From an uncultured eubacterium 1-6 (GTDB lineage Bacteria; Bacillota; Clostridia; Lachnospirales; Lachnospiraceae): DNA of 64,000 nucleotides. Positions 16,301 through 26,470 of this stretch are shown piece by piece. The translations under genes were made by a program, and so were the position numbers. Below the pieces are notes generated by a model that saw only the letters and a list, made by a program, of their open reading frames with translations, did not search any database and was not told the DNA's origin. Position 1 is the stretch's first letter. Each line of letters opens with the position of its first letter. Location of the stretch: positions 1-64,000 of the forward strand of contig CAIFEZ010000015.1 of the NCBI GenBank assembly GCA_903789595.1, written 5' to 3'.

Positions 16301-17404
16301 CAGTTCCTCCGCGTAGGGCTTCATCCGGCATAGCTCCTCCAGGATTTCCTCCTCCGAGTGTGAAAAACAATCCGTCCTCAGCGAATCGATCATGCTCTTG
16401 AACTGATTCCTGTCGTTTTTTACCTTTTCACGCAGAACCGGATCCTCTCCCGGTGTCTTCTTCGAAGAAAGCTTTGCGAATTTCTGCCCACGGAGAGCCT
16501 CATAATAATCCTCGTAGCTGACGCAGGTCTCCAGATGTTCCGCAAGCTCCAGATCACCCTCCAGAGCCGGAAGATATCCGCCCGGTCCTCCCGGCTGTCC
16601 CGCTTCCTCCAGATTCTGTTCTGCGAGACAAACGGCGTCCTCCACAAGCATCCCAGCTTCTTTCAGAATGCCCTGCATCCAGCCCGTTTCCGAAAGCTTC
16701 TCCGGCGTATCGACTCCATAGGCATCTGCCGCATCTCGGAGCCACCTCAGTGGATCCGGGTCACTCATGGCAAAATCGCAGATCTTCAGAATCAGCTCCT
16801 CCGCCCTGTCATCCGTCTTTCCCGGCGCATAGGCATCCATAAAACGGCGGAACATTCCGCTGGAATCTTCCCTGGCGGCAGCATCACCGGCTCTGTCTTC
16901 TTCACTCTGCTCCTCCGTTTCGGAATCGCTGGAAATTTCCTGCTCTCCGGAAGCAAGCTGATACTGTTCCTCCAGCATGTCCTTCAGGACTTTTGCCTTC
17001 AGCATCTTCAGCTCTCCCTCTTCCGCGATCCGGTAGCCCGGATCCAGATGAATCCGGTAAAAATAGTTCTGAATCACGTAGGTACAGAATCCGTGGATCG
17101 TATTGATCTGCGCGTGGTGAAGAAGGACACCCTGCCGCTGCAGGTGAACATCCTCCGGATTCTCCCGAAGCTTCTCCTCCAGCGCCCGTCCGATTCTCTC
17201 TTTCATCTCCCCCGCAGCAGCCCGGGTGAAAGTCACCACCAGAAGCTGGTCGATATTAACCGGCTGATCCGGATCGGTGACAAGGCTTATGATGTGCTCG
17301 ACCAGAACCGCCGTCTTACCGGAGCCGGCCGCCGCGGAAGCGAGAATATTTGTGTGTCTCTGGCGGATCACCAGCTGCTGATCCGCTGTCCACTTTACCG
17401 CCAT
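13337..17404 (-). CDS. addA: ATP-dependent helicase/nuclease subunit A
   Basis: The 1355-residue 3'-5' helicase and nuclease subunit of AddAB, which resects double-strand breaks and forms the RecA-loading end. The UvrD-like motifs are in order: Walker A ASAAAGSGKTA near residues 22-32, motif II VITDEYQDSN, motif V MSIHKSKGLEFPVVF and motif VI LYVAMTRARE. The C-terminal RecB nuclease domain shows GTIDAYFSENGKYVIVDYKTD with the catalytic Asp/Lys. AAGGAGG precedes the start; the addB stop lies 1 nt upstream, so the genes are coupled. Two low-complexity insertions are unusual: one near residues 500-540, and a GTGRQEEAGG-type tandem repeat near 1165-1195 (see findings). Confidence 0.96.
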   Translation of the reverse strand: MAVKWTADQQLVIRQRHTNILASAAAGSGKTAVLVEHIISLVTDPDQPVNIDQLLVVTFTRAAAGEMKERIGRALEEKLRENPEDVHLQRQGVLLHHAQINTIHGFCTYVIQNYFYRIHLDPGYRIAEEGELKMLKAKVLKDMLEEQYQLASGEQEISSDSETEEQSEEDRAGDAAAREDSSGMFRRFMDAYAPGKTDDRAEELILKICDFAMSDPDPLRWLRDAADAYGVDTPEKLSETGWMQGILKEAGMLVEDAVCLAEQNLEEAGQPGGPGGYLPALEGDLELAEHLETCVSYEDYYEALRGQKFAKLSSKKTPGEDPVLREKVKNDRNQFKSMIDSLRTDCFSHSEEEILEELCRMKPYAEELVRLAGLFMDRFAEAKRQKNIADFSDLEHFALQILLEKQEDGTFRRTDAAKELASQYAEVITDEYQDSNYIQEAILEAVSGTEEKRYDRFMVGDMKQSIYGFRMARPDLFLQKYTEYPLLSASPEKQKAEHALVSALAEKQEMKQPHFSASADRKESEERKDAGEYTQSVRINLDRDFRSRKEVLDCTNAVFRRLMIPELGGIRYDDEQALYYGADFPDSENPDFPKAELLLINREAPEFEDDRSKEAMVRAEALAIAGRIRELVASEKVWDRDADAFRPLMYRDCVILMRSPGRWADVYVSTLQDEGIPVYTVSKSGYFSALEVTTVLNYLNILDNPGQDIPLTAVLRSPIVGCTDEELAALRIADPEGSMYQLVREYAGKPVEKDGGDGVNPALAEKLRAFLEQLSDFRERIPYTEVHDLIRQVIEETGYGRYASAMPAGAQREANLKMLIEKAVDYEQTSYHGLFNFIRYIERMKKYEVDYGEVNLFSESENTVRIMSIHKSKGLEFPVVFVSGLGNPFNFQDAQSRIVLHAKYGIGMEMVDPDRHTKGTSVMQTAIRKVIRRDTLGEEIRILYVAMTRAREKLILTGIVSDEDRITEVRNLQEETEIRTAPGEMPEQVLRSRQRSQIKPLSYHRLVSARSPLDWVLMAAPSAKILAVREVKAEEMADSTMQSALETDHMTASLREAVRSDAIFDEKLHDFLDRRDAFDYPYQKAAELPAKMTVTEIKMRSLEEMEEEKGAEPFAEEPEIPYIPEFMREDGQKEAAGAARGTIYHHVLECLDYPSVDRVIQKPESDGKEKTGRQEEAGRKEGTGRQEEAGGKRKTETDQELLAELAEEVQRQVKDMTARGLLSEADAGCVVPEDFVKFLVSDIGLRMRKAAMAGTLHREQPFVIDIPAKDIDSGWPEDENILVQGTIDAYFSENGKYVIVDYKTDRVHTKDGRDLVEKYRKQLEYYSLALSGITGVEVAETDIYSVALGKDIRVS

Positions 17405-17405
17405 C

Positions 17406-20400
17406 TTATGAATCCTCCTTCTCCGAATCCCGGGCCTCCTCCGGAATATTATTCTCCTGCTCTGTATTCCGGATCGCCCCCAGAACCTCCTGCCTTTTCA
17501 GCTTCGGCAGTCTTCTGAATTCAAATCCGGGAATCCGACGGTCAAACCAGCAGATTCCTCCGTACGGGCAGAAGCTGCACGCGTTCCGATCCTCCCGCGC
17601 ATATGGATCGGCCTTGATATGTCCCTGCACAATCCGGTTTCCGAGATCCTTCACCTTCCGGTTCGTATAATCCCGGATCCGCTCAAAATTCTCCAGCGAC
17701 TCCGTCTGAGATGTCTTTGACAGCGAACCGTCCTTGTTCACGCTGACTGGTATCACATCGGAGGATACGCCGCCTGCCAGCGTCTGGTCCAGAAGCTTCA
17801 GAACATCCATTTCCGAGCGACAAAGTCCCTGCGGCCGGAGCTTCTTCAGCACCTCCTCCAGCCTCTCCGGCTCGGTTCTTGCCTTCTCCTCATCAATGAC
17901 AGGGTCCTCAATGTGGTAATAAAAAATTCCGGCCGGCTCAGTTCTGCCTGCGGGATGCTTCCTCTGATCCGCCTCCAGCGCCGCGTTCATGTACACCGCC
18001 AGCTGGAGCTGCAGACCATAATACAGATCCTCCAGATCCAGCTTCGTGCTGCCGGTCTTGTAATCGATCACCTTGACGTATCTGGCGTTCTCCGTCTCGC
18101 AGACGTCCAGACGGTCAATCCTTCCGATCAGCCTCATCGAGGCGCCGCCGTCCAGTCTGAAATGAACTGCGCTGAGATCATCGCCAAAGTCAAATTCAAA
18201 ATACGACGGCCGGAATTTTCCTTTTTTCACCTGCTGCTGGAGTGCCCAGACCGTCCGCCTCAGAATATCCCGGAGCCTCGTCATCATGTACTCATTCCGC
18301 TTTGTGCTGTACAGAATCCGGTTATTATAGCCTTCCGTCACGTGTGTGAGCGATTCGTCCGCCATCCGGTCCCGCACATCGTCCGGAAGGGTGCTCCAGT
18401 CAAGTCCCTGCCTGTCCAGTCTTTCCGAAAAGAACTGGAGAGAATCATGCATGACCGTTCCGAAATCCGCCGGCGTGAATACATATTCATCCCGTTCCTT
18501 CAGCCTCAGGCCGTAATCCAGAAAATGCCGGAATTCGCAGGAGGCCATCTCCTCCAGGCGGGTGACTGAATTTTTCAGTTTCTTTCCGTAAAGCTTTTCC
18601 GCCAGCACACGGCCGAGTCCCTTCTCCGGATTGCGGGTGCGGACCGCATTGAGGAGGGATTCTGCCCGCACTCTTCCCTCCGGACTCTGCAGCATCCGCC
18701 GCAGCAGTTCAACGGACGCCCCGGAAGGAAACTTCTCAGGCATCTCCTGCAGTTCGCCGAGCAGATATTCCAGCTGACCTTCCTTTGTCTCCATGCGAAG
18801 CGCAGGATCTCTTTTCTCCAGGTCCTCCTGAACTGCTGCGGGAATATCCGGGAACATCCGCCGAATCGTCCCGATCAGATAGGAAGGCAGCAGGGATTCC
18901 CCGCCGCCTCCGGTCCGGCTCCACGACAGATAGAGCGCGTCCGAGGGCTTCGTCATCGCCAGGTACAGATAGAATCTCTGCCGGTACATCTGCTCCCGGG
19001 ACGTCGGAGAAAGCTCCGCCTTATTGTCCGACAGCTTTTCACGGTCCGGCTCAGACAGGATGCCTCCCTGCGGAACCGGCTTCGGAACAATTCCCTCATT
19101 GATCCCGACGAAAAACATCACACGGATCTTCTTCAGTCTGGTCCGCTCGATATCGCCGACCAGAACCTGATCCTCTCCCGGCGGAATCATCCCGATGCTC
19201 ATCTCCTGAAATCCCGCGTCAAGAATTTCCTGATAGTCCGAGAGCTTCATCTTCTCATCGCCGAGCACTTCAACCAGTCTGTCAAACAGCCCCATGACCT
19301 GCTCGAAAATGCGCTCGTACTCCTTCGCCGATGATTCGTCTCCTTTTTCCCGGAACGAGTCCGCTCTCTTCCGCATGCGGTTCTGAACATCCTGACGGAC
19401 AAGAAATTCATAGAGCAGCCCTGTCTTGCGGCGTACCGTGGAATTTCTTTCATGAAAACCCTCGTGCAGTGCCTGTGTCTCCTGCACGAATTTTTCACGC
19501 AGCTCATTATAAAAAAGAAGCATATCCGGCTTCATATTTCGGGATGTACGAGCCCATGCTTCTTCAAACTTCTTCCTGCCGTGAATGCCGAGGGCCAGAC
19601 AGTAATCCTCCAGATTCTGAATCTCCTCCTCGCTTAACAATGACAGGCCGCTGTGCAGATATCGGAAGACACTGTCATAGGAATAATTGTCCCGGACCAT
19701 GTCAACGGCAGACCGGATAAATTCAACCATCTGGTTGGACATCACCTTTTTCTTCTGATCCAGAAAGCAGGGAATCTGCGCGGACCGGAAGATCCGGACC
19801 GCTTCTCTTCCATAGGTGTCCAGATCGCCGGTGACGACCGCAAAATCCCGGTAGTGGTATCCCTTCTCCCGGACAAGACGACAGATCTGTCCGGCTGTGG
19901 CGCGCATTTCCTGCCTCGGATCCGCCGCCTCGGTGATGTATATCTGATGTTCCTTCTTCCCGTCCCCGTGATAGCTGTCACGGCCGTATCGGAACAGATT
20001 CCGCTCCAGGAACAGAAGCTCCGGACTGTCTGAAAACCGGCTGTTCTCTCCTGGATCCACCCACCGCACCGGCCGGATCTCCGTGCGGGTTTCCTCCGCC
20101 AGAGCGCAAACCTTCCGGTACGTCTCACATGACATGTGAAACAGACGGTGTATATTTCTGCTCCCGTACAGATTCTCCGGCGTGTCGACAGTAAGCACCA
20201 CAGTGACCCGGTCCGCCAGACGCAGCAGTTCCCCCACAACTTCCAGCTGCACCGGCGTGAAGCCGGTGAAACCGTCCAGCACAATACGACTGCCCTTCAC
20301 GAGATCAGAATCGCCGATGACACGGCAGAGCACACCGGGAATCTCCTCCATGGTCAGATAGTGATTCTCCAGGAAGGAACGGAAGCCGCGGTATACCGTC

Positions 20401-20885
20401 CGGATATCCTCAAGCTTCATCGCGAGCCGGTTCTGCTGTTTTTCTGCGGATTCTTCAATCCAGCGGTCCAGATCCGACTCCTCCACCCGGTACTGAAGAA
20501 GCTCCGAAATCAAAGACTTCATCTCCTCGGCCGCCCCTTGGCGGGACAGAGTTCTCCCGAGAATCCGGAGCTTTTTCTGTTCCGTTCCGATCACTCTCTG
20601 TGTGATCAGGCTCTTCCCCAGATCATCCAGAACCGGAAGCGCATTTCCGCCAACCTTCTCAAAAACTCTCCAGGCCAGTCTGTTGAAACTGAGAACGTCC
20701 AGATTCATCATCCCTTTTCTGGGATGCATCTGAACCATCTCTTTCTGCGTCTGCATGGTAAACTGCTCCGGAACGATGACGAGGAACTGTCTCTCCGGCT
20801 CCTCCATCGATTCCCGGATAATCTGCCGGTAGATCTGATAGGATTTTCCGGCTCCGCTGCTTCCCGCTATGAATTCCAGCGACAT
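17406..20885 (-). CDS. addB: ATP-dependent nuclease subunit B
   Basis: A 1159-residue partner of AddA with a helicase-like fold and a second nuclease domain. The P-loop AGSSGAGKSYQIYR is at residues 6-19. The nuclease core is VIDYKTGSTKLDLEDLYYG, and the iron-sulfur cysteines are one in MASCEFRHFL and three in NACSFCPYGGICWF, the four-Cys arrangement that in AddB holds a 4Fe-4S cluster. I start at the ATG at 20885, with GGGAGGAAGAAAG directly upstream; the open frame runs 19 codons further but has no ribosome site. It is followed by addA with a 1-nt gap and preceded by hslO, probably in one operon for DNA repair and stress. Confidence 0.95.
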   Translation of the reverse strand: MSLEFIAGSSGAGKSYQIYRQIIRESMEEPERQFLVIVPEQFTMQTQKEMVQMHPRKGMMNLDVLSFNRLAWRVFEKVGGNALPVLDDLGKSLITQRVIGTEQKKLRILGRTLSRQGAAEEMKSLISELLQYRVEESDLDRWIEESAEKQQNRLAMKLEDIRTVYRGFRSFLENHYLTMEEIPGVLCRVIGDSDLVKGSRIVLDGFTGFTPVQLEVVGELLRLADRVTVVLTVDTPENLYGSRNIHRLFHMSCETYRKVCALAEETRTEIRPVRWVDPGENSRFSDSPELLFLERNLFRYGRDSYHGDGKKEHQIYITEAADPRQEMRATAGQICRLVREKGYHYRDFAVVTGDLDTYGREAVRIFRSAQIPCFLDQKKKVMSNQMVEFIRSAVDMVRDNYSYDSVFRYLHSGLSLLSEEEIQNLEDYCLALGIHGRKKFEEAWARTSRNMKPDMLLFYNELREKFVQETQALHEGFHERNSTVRRKTGLLYEFLVRQDVQNRMRKRADSFREKGDESSAKEYERIFEQVMGLFDRLVEVLGDEKMKLSDYQEILDAGFQEMSIGMIPPGEDQVLVGDIERTRLKKIRVMFFVGINEGIVPKPVPQGGILSEPDREKLSDNKAELSPTSREQMYRQRFYLYLAMTKPSDALYLSWSRTGGGGESLLPSYLIGTIRRMFPDIPAAVQEDLEKRDPALRMETKEGQLEYLLGELQEMPEKFPSGASVELLRRMLQSPEGRVRAESLLNAVRTRNPEKGLGRVLAEKLYGKKLKNSVTRLEEMASCEFRHFLDYGLRLKERDEYVFTPADFGTVMHDSLQFFSERLDRQGLDWSTLPDDVRDRMADESLTHVTEGYNNRILYSTKRNEYMMTRLRDILRRTVWALQQQVKKGKFRPSYFEFDFGDDLSAVHFRLDGGASMRLIGRIDRLDVCETENARYVKVIDYKTGSTKLDLEDLYYGLQLQLAVYMNAALEADQRKHPAGRTEPAGIFYYHIEDPVIDEEKARTEPERLEEVLKKLRPQGLCRSEMDVLKLLDQTLAGGVSSDVIPVSVNKDGSLSKTSQTESLENFERIRDYTNRKVKDLGNRIVQGHIKADPYAREDRNACSFCPYGGICWFDRRIPGFEFRRLPKLKRQEVLGAIRNTEQENNIPEEARDSEKEDS

Positions 20886-21046
20886 TCTTTCTTCCTCCCT
20901 GCCACCTGCACCATCTCCGGTCCTTTTCTGCTTTACTGACATCAGATCGTCCCGTCTGTTCCTGACCTGTGAACGACAGCAGCCGCATCTCCGGCCGCCT
21001 TCTGGTTTCTGACATCAAAACGGCACCGTCCCTTCCGGGATCCGGC

Positions 21047-21961
21047 TTACTGACCGTCAATGATATTCATGTCTTTCATTTTCTTCGCTTTTGCGGCTGC
21101 GAGCAGAGTCTTCAGCTCGTCCACGCTGAAGGAATATTTTTTTCCGCAGAAGTGGCAGGCAAGCTCCACCGGCTTCCCCTCGTCTATCATTTCCTGAAGG
21201 TCCTTTGATCCGATGCTCAGCAGCACCTTCGTCACGCGGTCTCTGCTGCAGTTGCAGTAGAATTCCGTCGGCACCGTGTCCAGAAGCTCGAGATCCATGT
21301 TTCCCAGAATCTTCTGAAGAATTTCCTCCGGGGAGAGACCGTCCTCCAGAAGCTTTGTGACCGAATGGATTTTCTTCAGGCTCGCCTCCAGCCGGTCCAC
21401 GGTTTCGTCCGTGCAGCCGGGCATCAGCTGGATGATGAACCCGCCGGCCTGCTCTACCGTCTGATCGGGGTTGACAAGAACGCCCAGTCCCACGGAGGAC
21501 GGAACCTGTTCGCTTGTGGCAAAATAGCTGGTCAGATCCTCCGCGATCTCTCCGGTCAGCAGCTCCACCTGACTGGAATACGGCTCGCCGAAAGCCTGGT
21601 CACGCACGACGGTCAGCGTTCCACGCCCGATCGCATTGCCGACATCCAGCTTCCCCTTATATTTCGGCGCATTCCAGACATTCGGGTTGTATACAAAGCC
21701 CTTGACCCTTCCCCTGGCATCCGCCGTGACCGTCAGCCCCTGTATCGGCCCGTCGCCGCGGATCGTCATGGTCATCAGGTCATCCTCGCCCTTCAGCATG
21801 ATTCCCATCATCGCCCCAGCTGTCATCAGACGGCCGAGCGCCGCCGTACATACCGGACTCGTCTGATGAATCTCTCTTGCCTGCTCCGCCAGGTTCCTCG
21901 TCGTAGCGGCAAATGCGCGGATCTGGCCGCCGCAGGCTGTCGCCCTGACAATATAATCCAT
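21047..21961 (-). CDS. hslO: Redox-regulated chaperone Hsp33
   Basis: A 304-residue cytosolic holdase activated by oxidative unfolding. It begins MDYIVRATACGGQIRAFAATT and retains the four zinc cysteines as YCNCSRDR and CHFCGKKY near the C-terminus (about residues 240 and 272). I start at 21961, with AGAAGG 6 nt upstream; the open frame extends 82 codons further, but that stretch is Ser/Thr/Glu-rich and unlike Hsp33. It is upstream of addB in the same direction (about 160-nt gap). Confidence 0.93.
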   Translation of the reverse strand: MDYIVRATACGGQIRAFAATTRNLAEQAREIHQTSPVCTAALGRLMTAGAMMGIMLKGEDDLMTMTIRGDGPIQGLTVTADARGRVKGFVYNPNVWNAPKYKGKLDVGNAIGRGTLTVVRDQAFGEPYSSQVELLTGEIAEDLTSYFATSEQVPSSVGLGVLVNPDQTVEQAGGFIIQLMPGCTDETVDRLEASLKKIHSVTKLLEDGLSPEEILQKILGNMDLELLDTVPTEFYCNCSRDRVTKVLLSIGSKDLQEMIDEGKPVELACHFCGKKYSFSVDELKTLLAAAKAKKMKDMNIIDGQ

Positions 21962-22178
21962 GTGATCCTTCTTCCACTCTGTCATATCTGTAACCTTTCC
22001 ATCGATCTTTCTTTCTGTGCTGTTTTCTGTTCCTTCTGTTCCGCTTTCTGCGCAACTGTCTGTCATTTTGTCATTCTCACTCATGCTATCTGTTTTTCCT
22101 TTCCACCCGCTGCTTCTTACTTCTGTAACGGCTTTCTGCATCAAATTGCCCGCTTTATCTATCCGGACGCTGCTTTGC

Positions 22179-22988
22179 TCACTCCGCTGACGGCTTCGTA
22201 CCATCAAGCTGCTCTCTTTTCTCTATCTTCGCCTTTTTCCCGTTTTCTCTCGCAACAATGCAGATTCTGCCCGACTTGTCATCCGGCACATGGTCGGTAA
22301 AGGCCTCAAAAGCGCCCTCATAAGTCATACCGGCCTTTCGAATCAGAGCCGCCACGGTCTCCAGCGGATAAGCCCTCTGAACATGGACTTCTTCGTACCT
22401 GCGGAACAGGTTTTCCCCATCCCCTTCCGGGATAAACAGCGTGAGCTGGTATTCATTGATCCGTTTCTCCGGATCATAGCTGTTCTCCCAGATGAAGCTG
22501 CCGTTCTTCCTGTTTTCAGCAATCGTAGATTCTCCGATCCCGCGGTACTTTGCCTCAGTGTTCATATCAAAAATGAATACCCCTCCGGGATCCAGGTAGT
22601 TATTCACCAGCCGGAAGACCTGCAGAAGATCTTCCTCCGTCACGATATAGTTCATGCTGTCGCAGACGCTGACAATGGCTCTCACGGTTCCGTAAAGCTC
22701 AAATTCCCTCATATCCTGGTTTAGATACAGAATATCGTGGCCGGACTCATATTTTTTGTCCTGTGCCCTCTCCAGCATTTCAACGGAACTGTCGATCCCG
22801 ATCATATCGTATCCGGCCTCTGCCAGCAGCTCCGTCATGCTGCCCGTGCCGCATCCCAGCTCACAGACCAGTCCGTCGGAGACGCCGTGCTGTTTCAGCA
22901 GCCCGATCAGATACCGGCTCCATGACGGATAGTCGATATTATCCATAAACATATCATATACCGACGCAAAGCTTTCATATGCGCTCAT
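22179..22988 (-). CDS. Class I SAM-dependent methyltransferase
   Basis: A 269-residue protein with the SAM-binding motif VCELGCGTGSMTELLAE (about residues 40-56) and the acidic residue of motif II in IGIDSS. The fold resembles the many small-molecule methyltransferases of uncertain substrate. GGAGG lies about 8 nt upstream of the ATG at 22988. It precedes hslO in the same direction. Substrate unknown. Confidence 0.85.
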   Translation of the reverse strand: MSAYESFASVYDMFMDNIDYPSWSRYLIGLLKQHGVSDGLVCELGCGTGSMTELLAEAGYDMIGIDSSVEMLERAQDKKYESGHDILYLNQDMREFELYGTVRAIVSVCDSMNYIVTEEDLLQVFRLVNNYLDPGGVFIFDMNTEAKYRGIGESTIAENRKNGSFIWENSYDPEKRINEYQLTLFIPEGDGENLFRRYEEVHVQRAYPLETVAALIRKAGMTYEGAFEAFTDHVPDDKSGRICIVARENGKKAKIEKREQLDGTKPSAE

Positions 22989-23213
22989 CGTCCAAGAACC
23001 TCCGTTTTTCGTCACCTGTCAGAAAGTATACCACACGATGCGTCAGAATCAAAAAAAGTCCCCGTGCCTGTCATCGCTTTTCGGCAATGGCAGACATGAG
23101 GATATATCCTTTCGTATAGGCATATTCTTCACCTGACACGATTTTTATTTAATTGAAATTATCTGAACCGGTCAGCATTCCTATTGCAATAATTTCGTTG
23201 CTTTTTCTTGCAA

Positions 23214-23387
23214 TTACCTGAACTGGTTGGTTTTCTCATCGTAATGATAATTCACTTCTGCCAGTCTCTCCATCAGAAGTTTTCTGTCCACATTCTCTGC
23301 CTCACAGAATTCATCAAGACTGGAATACTGATCGCGCAGACGCATATTTACGAAGCTTAACAACATTGCAGGATCCCTTGGCATCAT
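23214..23387 (-). CDS. DUF4250 domain protein (57 aa)
   Basis: Starts MMPRDPAMLLSFVNMRLRD and contains the short YSSLDEFCEAENVDRKLLMERL segment typical of this small family, common in Lachnospiraceae and of unknown function. AAAAGGAGAGGATAAGT precedes the ATG at 23387. It is a single gene transcribed toward the methyltransferase. Confidence 0.8.
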   Translation of the reverse strand: MMPRDPAMLLSFVNMRLRDQYSSLDEFCEAENVDRKLLMERLAEVNYHYDEKTNQFR

Positions 23388-23634
23388 ACTTATCCTCTCC
23401 TTTTGATGAATACCGGAACCGGTGCAGGTGATTCCCAAAATCCTAAAAGATCGGAATTACTGCTGACGGTTCCGTTTCGTTTGAGTCTATCCGGTTTTCT
23501 GTAATTATAGAAGATTGCCGGAAAAATATCATCGGACCGTTTGACAATCTTGCCCGGGGTTATCTGACTTTTTTTGTTCAGTTTGCATTTTCAGATCCTG
23601 ACAAACCTGCAATGCTTCCATATTTCCCATGGAA

Positions 23635-26241
23635 TCAGTCCACAACCTCAACCTGCGGACGGACGCTGGCCTCCAGCTTACCGTCGGCTCCGACATCAAT
23701 CACGATGGTATCGCCCTCGTGAACATCTCCTGTCAGAATCAGCTTTGCCGAAAGTGTCTCGACATTCTTCTGCACGAATCTCTTCAGCGGACGTGCGCCG
23801 TAAACCGGATCATAGCCGCCGTCCACGACGAACTTCTTCGCCGCATCGGTAAGCTCTATCTTCAGCTGCTGGTCCGCGAGTCTTCTGTTCAGATCTGCAA
23901 CCTGCAGATCCACGATATGGCCGATGTTGTCCTTCGTAAGCGGACGGAACATGATAATCTCATCCAGACGGTTCAGGAACTCCGGACGGAAATGTGCCCG
24001 CAGATCCTTGTGCACCATTTCCTGTGCCTCCTCGCTGATCTCTCCGTTCGGCTCGATGCCGTCCAGCAGATACTGAGATCCGATATTGGAGGTCATGATC
24101 AGAATCGTATTCTTGAAATCCACGGTTCTGCCCTGGGAATCGGTGATACGGCCGTCGTCCAGCACCTGAAGCAGCACGTTGAAGACATCCGGATGTGCCT
24201 TTTCAATCTCATCGAAAAGTACAACCGAATACGGTTTTCTCCGCACAGCCTCGGTCAGCTGTCCGCCTTCCTCGTAACCCACATATCCCGGAGGAGCTCC
24301 GATCAGACGGGAGACGGAATACTTCTCCATGTATTCGCTCATGTCGATACGAACCATGTTGTTCTCGTCGTCGAACAGCTTCTCCGCCAGGGTCTTCGCC
24401 AGCTCGGTCTTGCCGACACCGGTGGGCCCGAGGAACAGGAACGATCCGATCGGCTTCGTCGGATCCTTGATCCCGGCCTTTGAACGGATAATCGCGTCCG
24501 AAACCTTCTCGACAGCTTCATCCTGACCCACGACTCTCTTATGCAGCTCGTCGTCCAGATGAAGAATTTTTTCTCTCTCACCCTGGGTCAGCTTGGCCAC
24601 CGGGATACCGGTCCAGCGGGATACGATTGTTGCGATCTCATCCTCGTCGACAGCCTCGTGCACCAGCTTCAGATCGCCATTGTTGATCTTGTTCTCTTCG
24701 TCCTGAAGCTCCTTCTCCAGCTTCGGCAGCTCGCCGTACTGAAGCTCGGACATCTTCGCCAGATCGCCCTGGCGCTCCGCCAGCTCCATCTGTTTGTGAA
24801 TCTCCGCGATCTGATCACGGATCTTCGCCGGGCGGTTCACCGCGTTCTTCTCGTTCTCCCATTTAGCGTTGAGAACCTTCAGCTTGTCTTCGTTCTCCGC
24901 CAGCTCCTTCCTGACGGTTTCCAGACGCTCCTTGCTCAGGGTATCCGTCTCTTTCTCCAGAGACATCTTGTCCAGACGAAGCTGCAGGTTCCTGTGCTCC
25001 AACTCATCGATCTCCTCGGGCTTAGAATCCTTCTCTGTCTTGATCTGCGCGCACGCCTCATCAATCAGGTCGATGGCCTTGTCCGGAAGGAACCGGTCCG
25101 TGATATAACGGTTCGACAGCGTAGCCGCCGCGATCAGTGCATTATCCGTGATGCGCACGCCGTGGTACGTCTGGTAATTCTCACGAAGGCCACGAAGAAT
25201 GGTAATGGTTTCATCCACCGTCGGCTCGTCTACCATAACTCTCTGGAAACGGCGCTCCAGAGCGGCATCCTTTTCGATGTACTCCCGGTACTCGTTCAGC
25301 GTTGTCGCGCCGATGCAGTGCAGCTCGCCTCTCGCAAGCAGCGGTTTCAGCAGATTGCCCGCGTCCATGGATCCCTCGGTCTTACCGGCTCCGACGATCA
25401 GATGCAGCTCATCGATAAAGAGGATGATCCTGCCTTCGCTCTTCTTCACCTCGTTCAAAACAGCTTTCAGTCTCTCCTCGAATTCACCGCGGTATTTTGC
25501 GCCGGCCACGAGAGCACCCATATCCAGTGAAAAAATTGTCTTGTCTTTCAGGGAATCCGGGACATCACCCTTTACGATACGCTGTGCAAGTCCCTCTACA
25601 ACCGCGGTCTTGCCGACGCCCGGCTCACCGATCAGCACCGGGTTGTTCTTCGTCTTACGCGAAAGGATACGGATCACATTCCGGATCTCGTCGTCACGGC
25701 CGATGATGGGATCCAGCTTCTGATCTCTCGCCTTCTCCACCAGGTCCTCGCCGTATTTCCGAAGGCTGTCATAGGTCTCCTCCGGGTTATCGGACGTTAC
25801 CTTCTGGTTTCCCCGTACGCTCTGAAGCGCCTGGAGAAAACGGTCCACAGTGATCCCGTTCTGTCGGAACAGCTCCTTCATCGAAGGACTCGGATGCCGC
25901 AGCATGGCAAGAAACAGATGCTCGACGGATACATACTCGTCGCCCATCTTCTTCGCCTCATTCTCCGCGTAATTCAGCGTATAGTTCAGATACTGCCCGA
26001 CATAGGGCTGTCCTCCCTGAACTTTAACTCTCTTATTTATAGCTGCTTCCACCTGATTCCGGAAAAGATTGGCGTCAATGCCCATCTTCTCGATCATCTG
26101 AAGGATCAGACTGTTCTCCTGATTCAGCAGCACATAAAGCAGATGCTCCTGCTCGATTTCCTGATTGCCGAAATCCATCGCTGTCTTCTGCAATGAATTG
26201 ATGGCTTCCAGTGATTTCTGTGTAAATCTGTCAGCTTGCAT
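23635..26241 (-). CDS. clpB: ATP-dependent chaperone ClpB
   Basis: An 868-residue Hsp100 disaggregase that works with DnaK to rescue aggregates. It has the N-terminal Clp repeats, two AAA+ modules (Walker [10 protein letters not shown] near residue 205 and GPTGVGKTE near 605), and a coiled-coil middle domain between about 410 and 520. AGGGAGG precedes the ATG at 26241. It is controlled by the CIRCE promoter at 26331-26373. It is transcribed alone; no dnaK or grpE is nearby. Confidence 0.97.
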   Translation of the reverse strand: MQADRFTQKSLEAINSLQKTAMDFGNQEIEQEHLLYVLLNQENSLILQMIEKMGIDANLFRNQVEAAINKRVKVQGGQPYVGQYLNYTLNYAENEAKKMGDEYVSVEHLFLAMLRHPSPSMKELFRQNGITVDRFLQALQSVRGNQKVTSDNPEETYDSLRKYGEDLVEKARDQKLDPIIGRDDEIRNVIRILSRKTKNNPVLIGEPGVGKTAVVEGLAQRIVKGDVPDSLKDKTIFSLDMGALVAGAKYRGEFEERLKAVLNEVKKSEGRIILFIDELHLIVGAGKTEGSMDAGNLLKPLLARGELHCIGATTLNEYREYIEKDAALERRFQRVMVDEPTVDETITILRGLRENYQTYHGVRITDNALIAAATLSNRYITDRFLPDKAIDLIDEACAQIKTEKDSKPEEIDELEHRNLQLRLDKMSLEKETDTLSKERLETVRKELAENEDKLKVLNAKWENEKNAVNRPAKIRDQIAEIHKQMELAERQGDLAKMSELQYGELPKLEKELQDEENKINNGDLKLVHEAVDEDEIATIVSRWTGIPVAKLTQGEREKILHLDDELHKRVVGQDEAVEKVSDAIIRSKAGIKDPTKPIGSFLFLGPTGVGKTELAKTLAEKLFDDENNMVRIDMSEYMEKYSVSRLIGAPPGYVGYEEGGQLTEAVRRKPYSVVLFDEIEKAHPDVFNVLLQVLDDGRITDSQGRTVDFKNTILIMTSNIGSQYLLDGIEPNGEISEEAQEMVHKDLRAHFRPEFLNRLDEIIMFRPLTKDNIGHIVDLQVADLNRRLADQQLKIELTDAAKKFVVDGGYDPVYGARPLKRFVQKNVETLSAKLILTGDVHEGDTIVIDVGADGKLEASVRPQVEVVD

Positions 26242-26330
26242 ACTCACACCTCCCTTGAAATGCAGTATTTAAGTATGGAAAAGGCTCTTCTGACGCTTCA
26301 ATATTATGTCACCTTTTCTCTCACGCTGCT

Positions 26331-26373
26331 AATATAGCACTCGTTGTTAGCACTGTCAATAGATGAGTGCTAA
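26331..26373 (-). promoter_or_regulatory. CIRCE operator and sigma-A promoter for clpB
   Basis: Read on the plus strand, TTAGCACTG (26347-26355), a 9-nt spacer and GAGTGCTAA (26365-26373) form a CIRCE element. The minus-strand -35 TTGACA lies within it (complement of 26354-26359), and a 17-nt spacer leads to -10 TATATT (complement of 26331-26336). An additional half-site TAGCACTC (26335-26342) overlaps the -10. Its reverse complement differs from the hsp20 CIRCE by one base. Confidence 0.9.
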
Positions 26374-26470
26374 TTTTTTTATAAAAAAATATCCCCGGCT
26401 TCTTTACGGAGATATTTTCACGGTTAATAACGACTCAGCGTCTCAAAATTCAAGCACAAATGATAAAAAG

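Noticed and set aside
21962..22207. 82-residue N-terminal extension of Hsp33
   Set aside because: Ser/Thr/Glu-rich and unlike the family; a better ribosome site is at the ATG at 21961.
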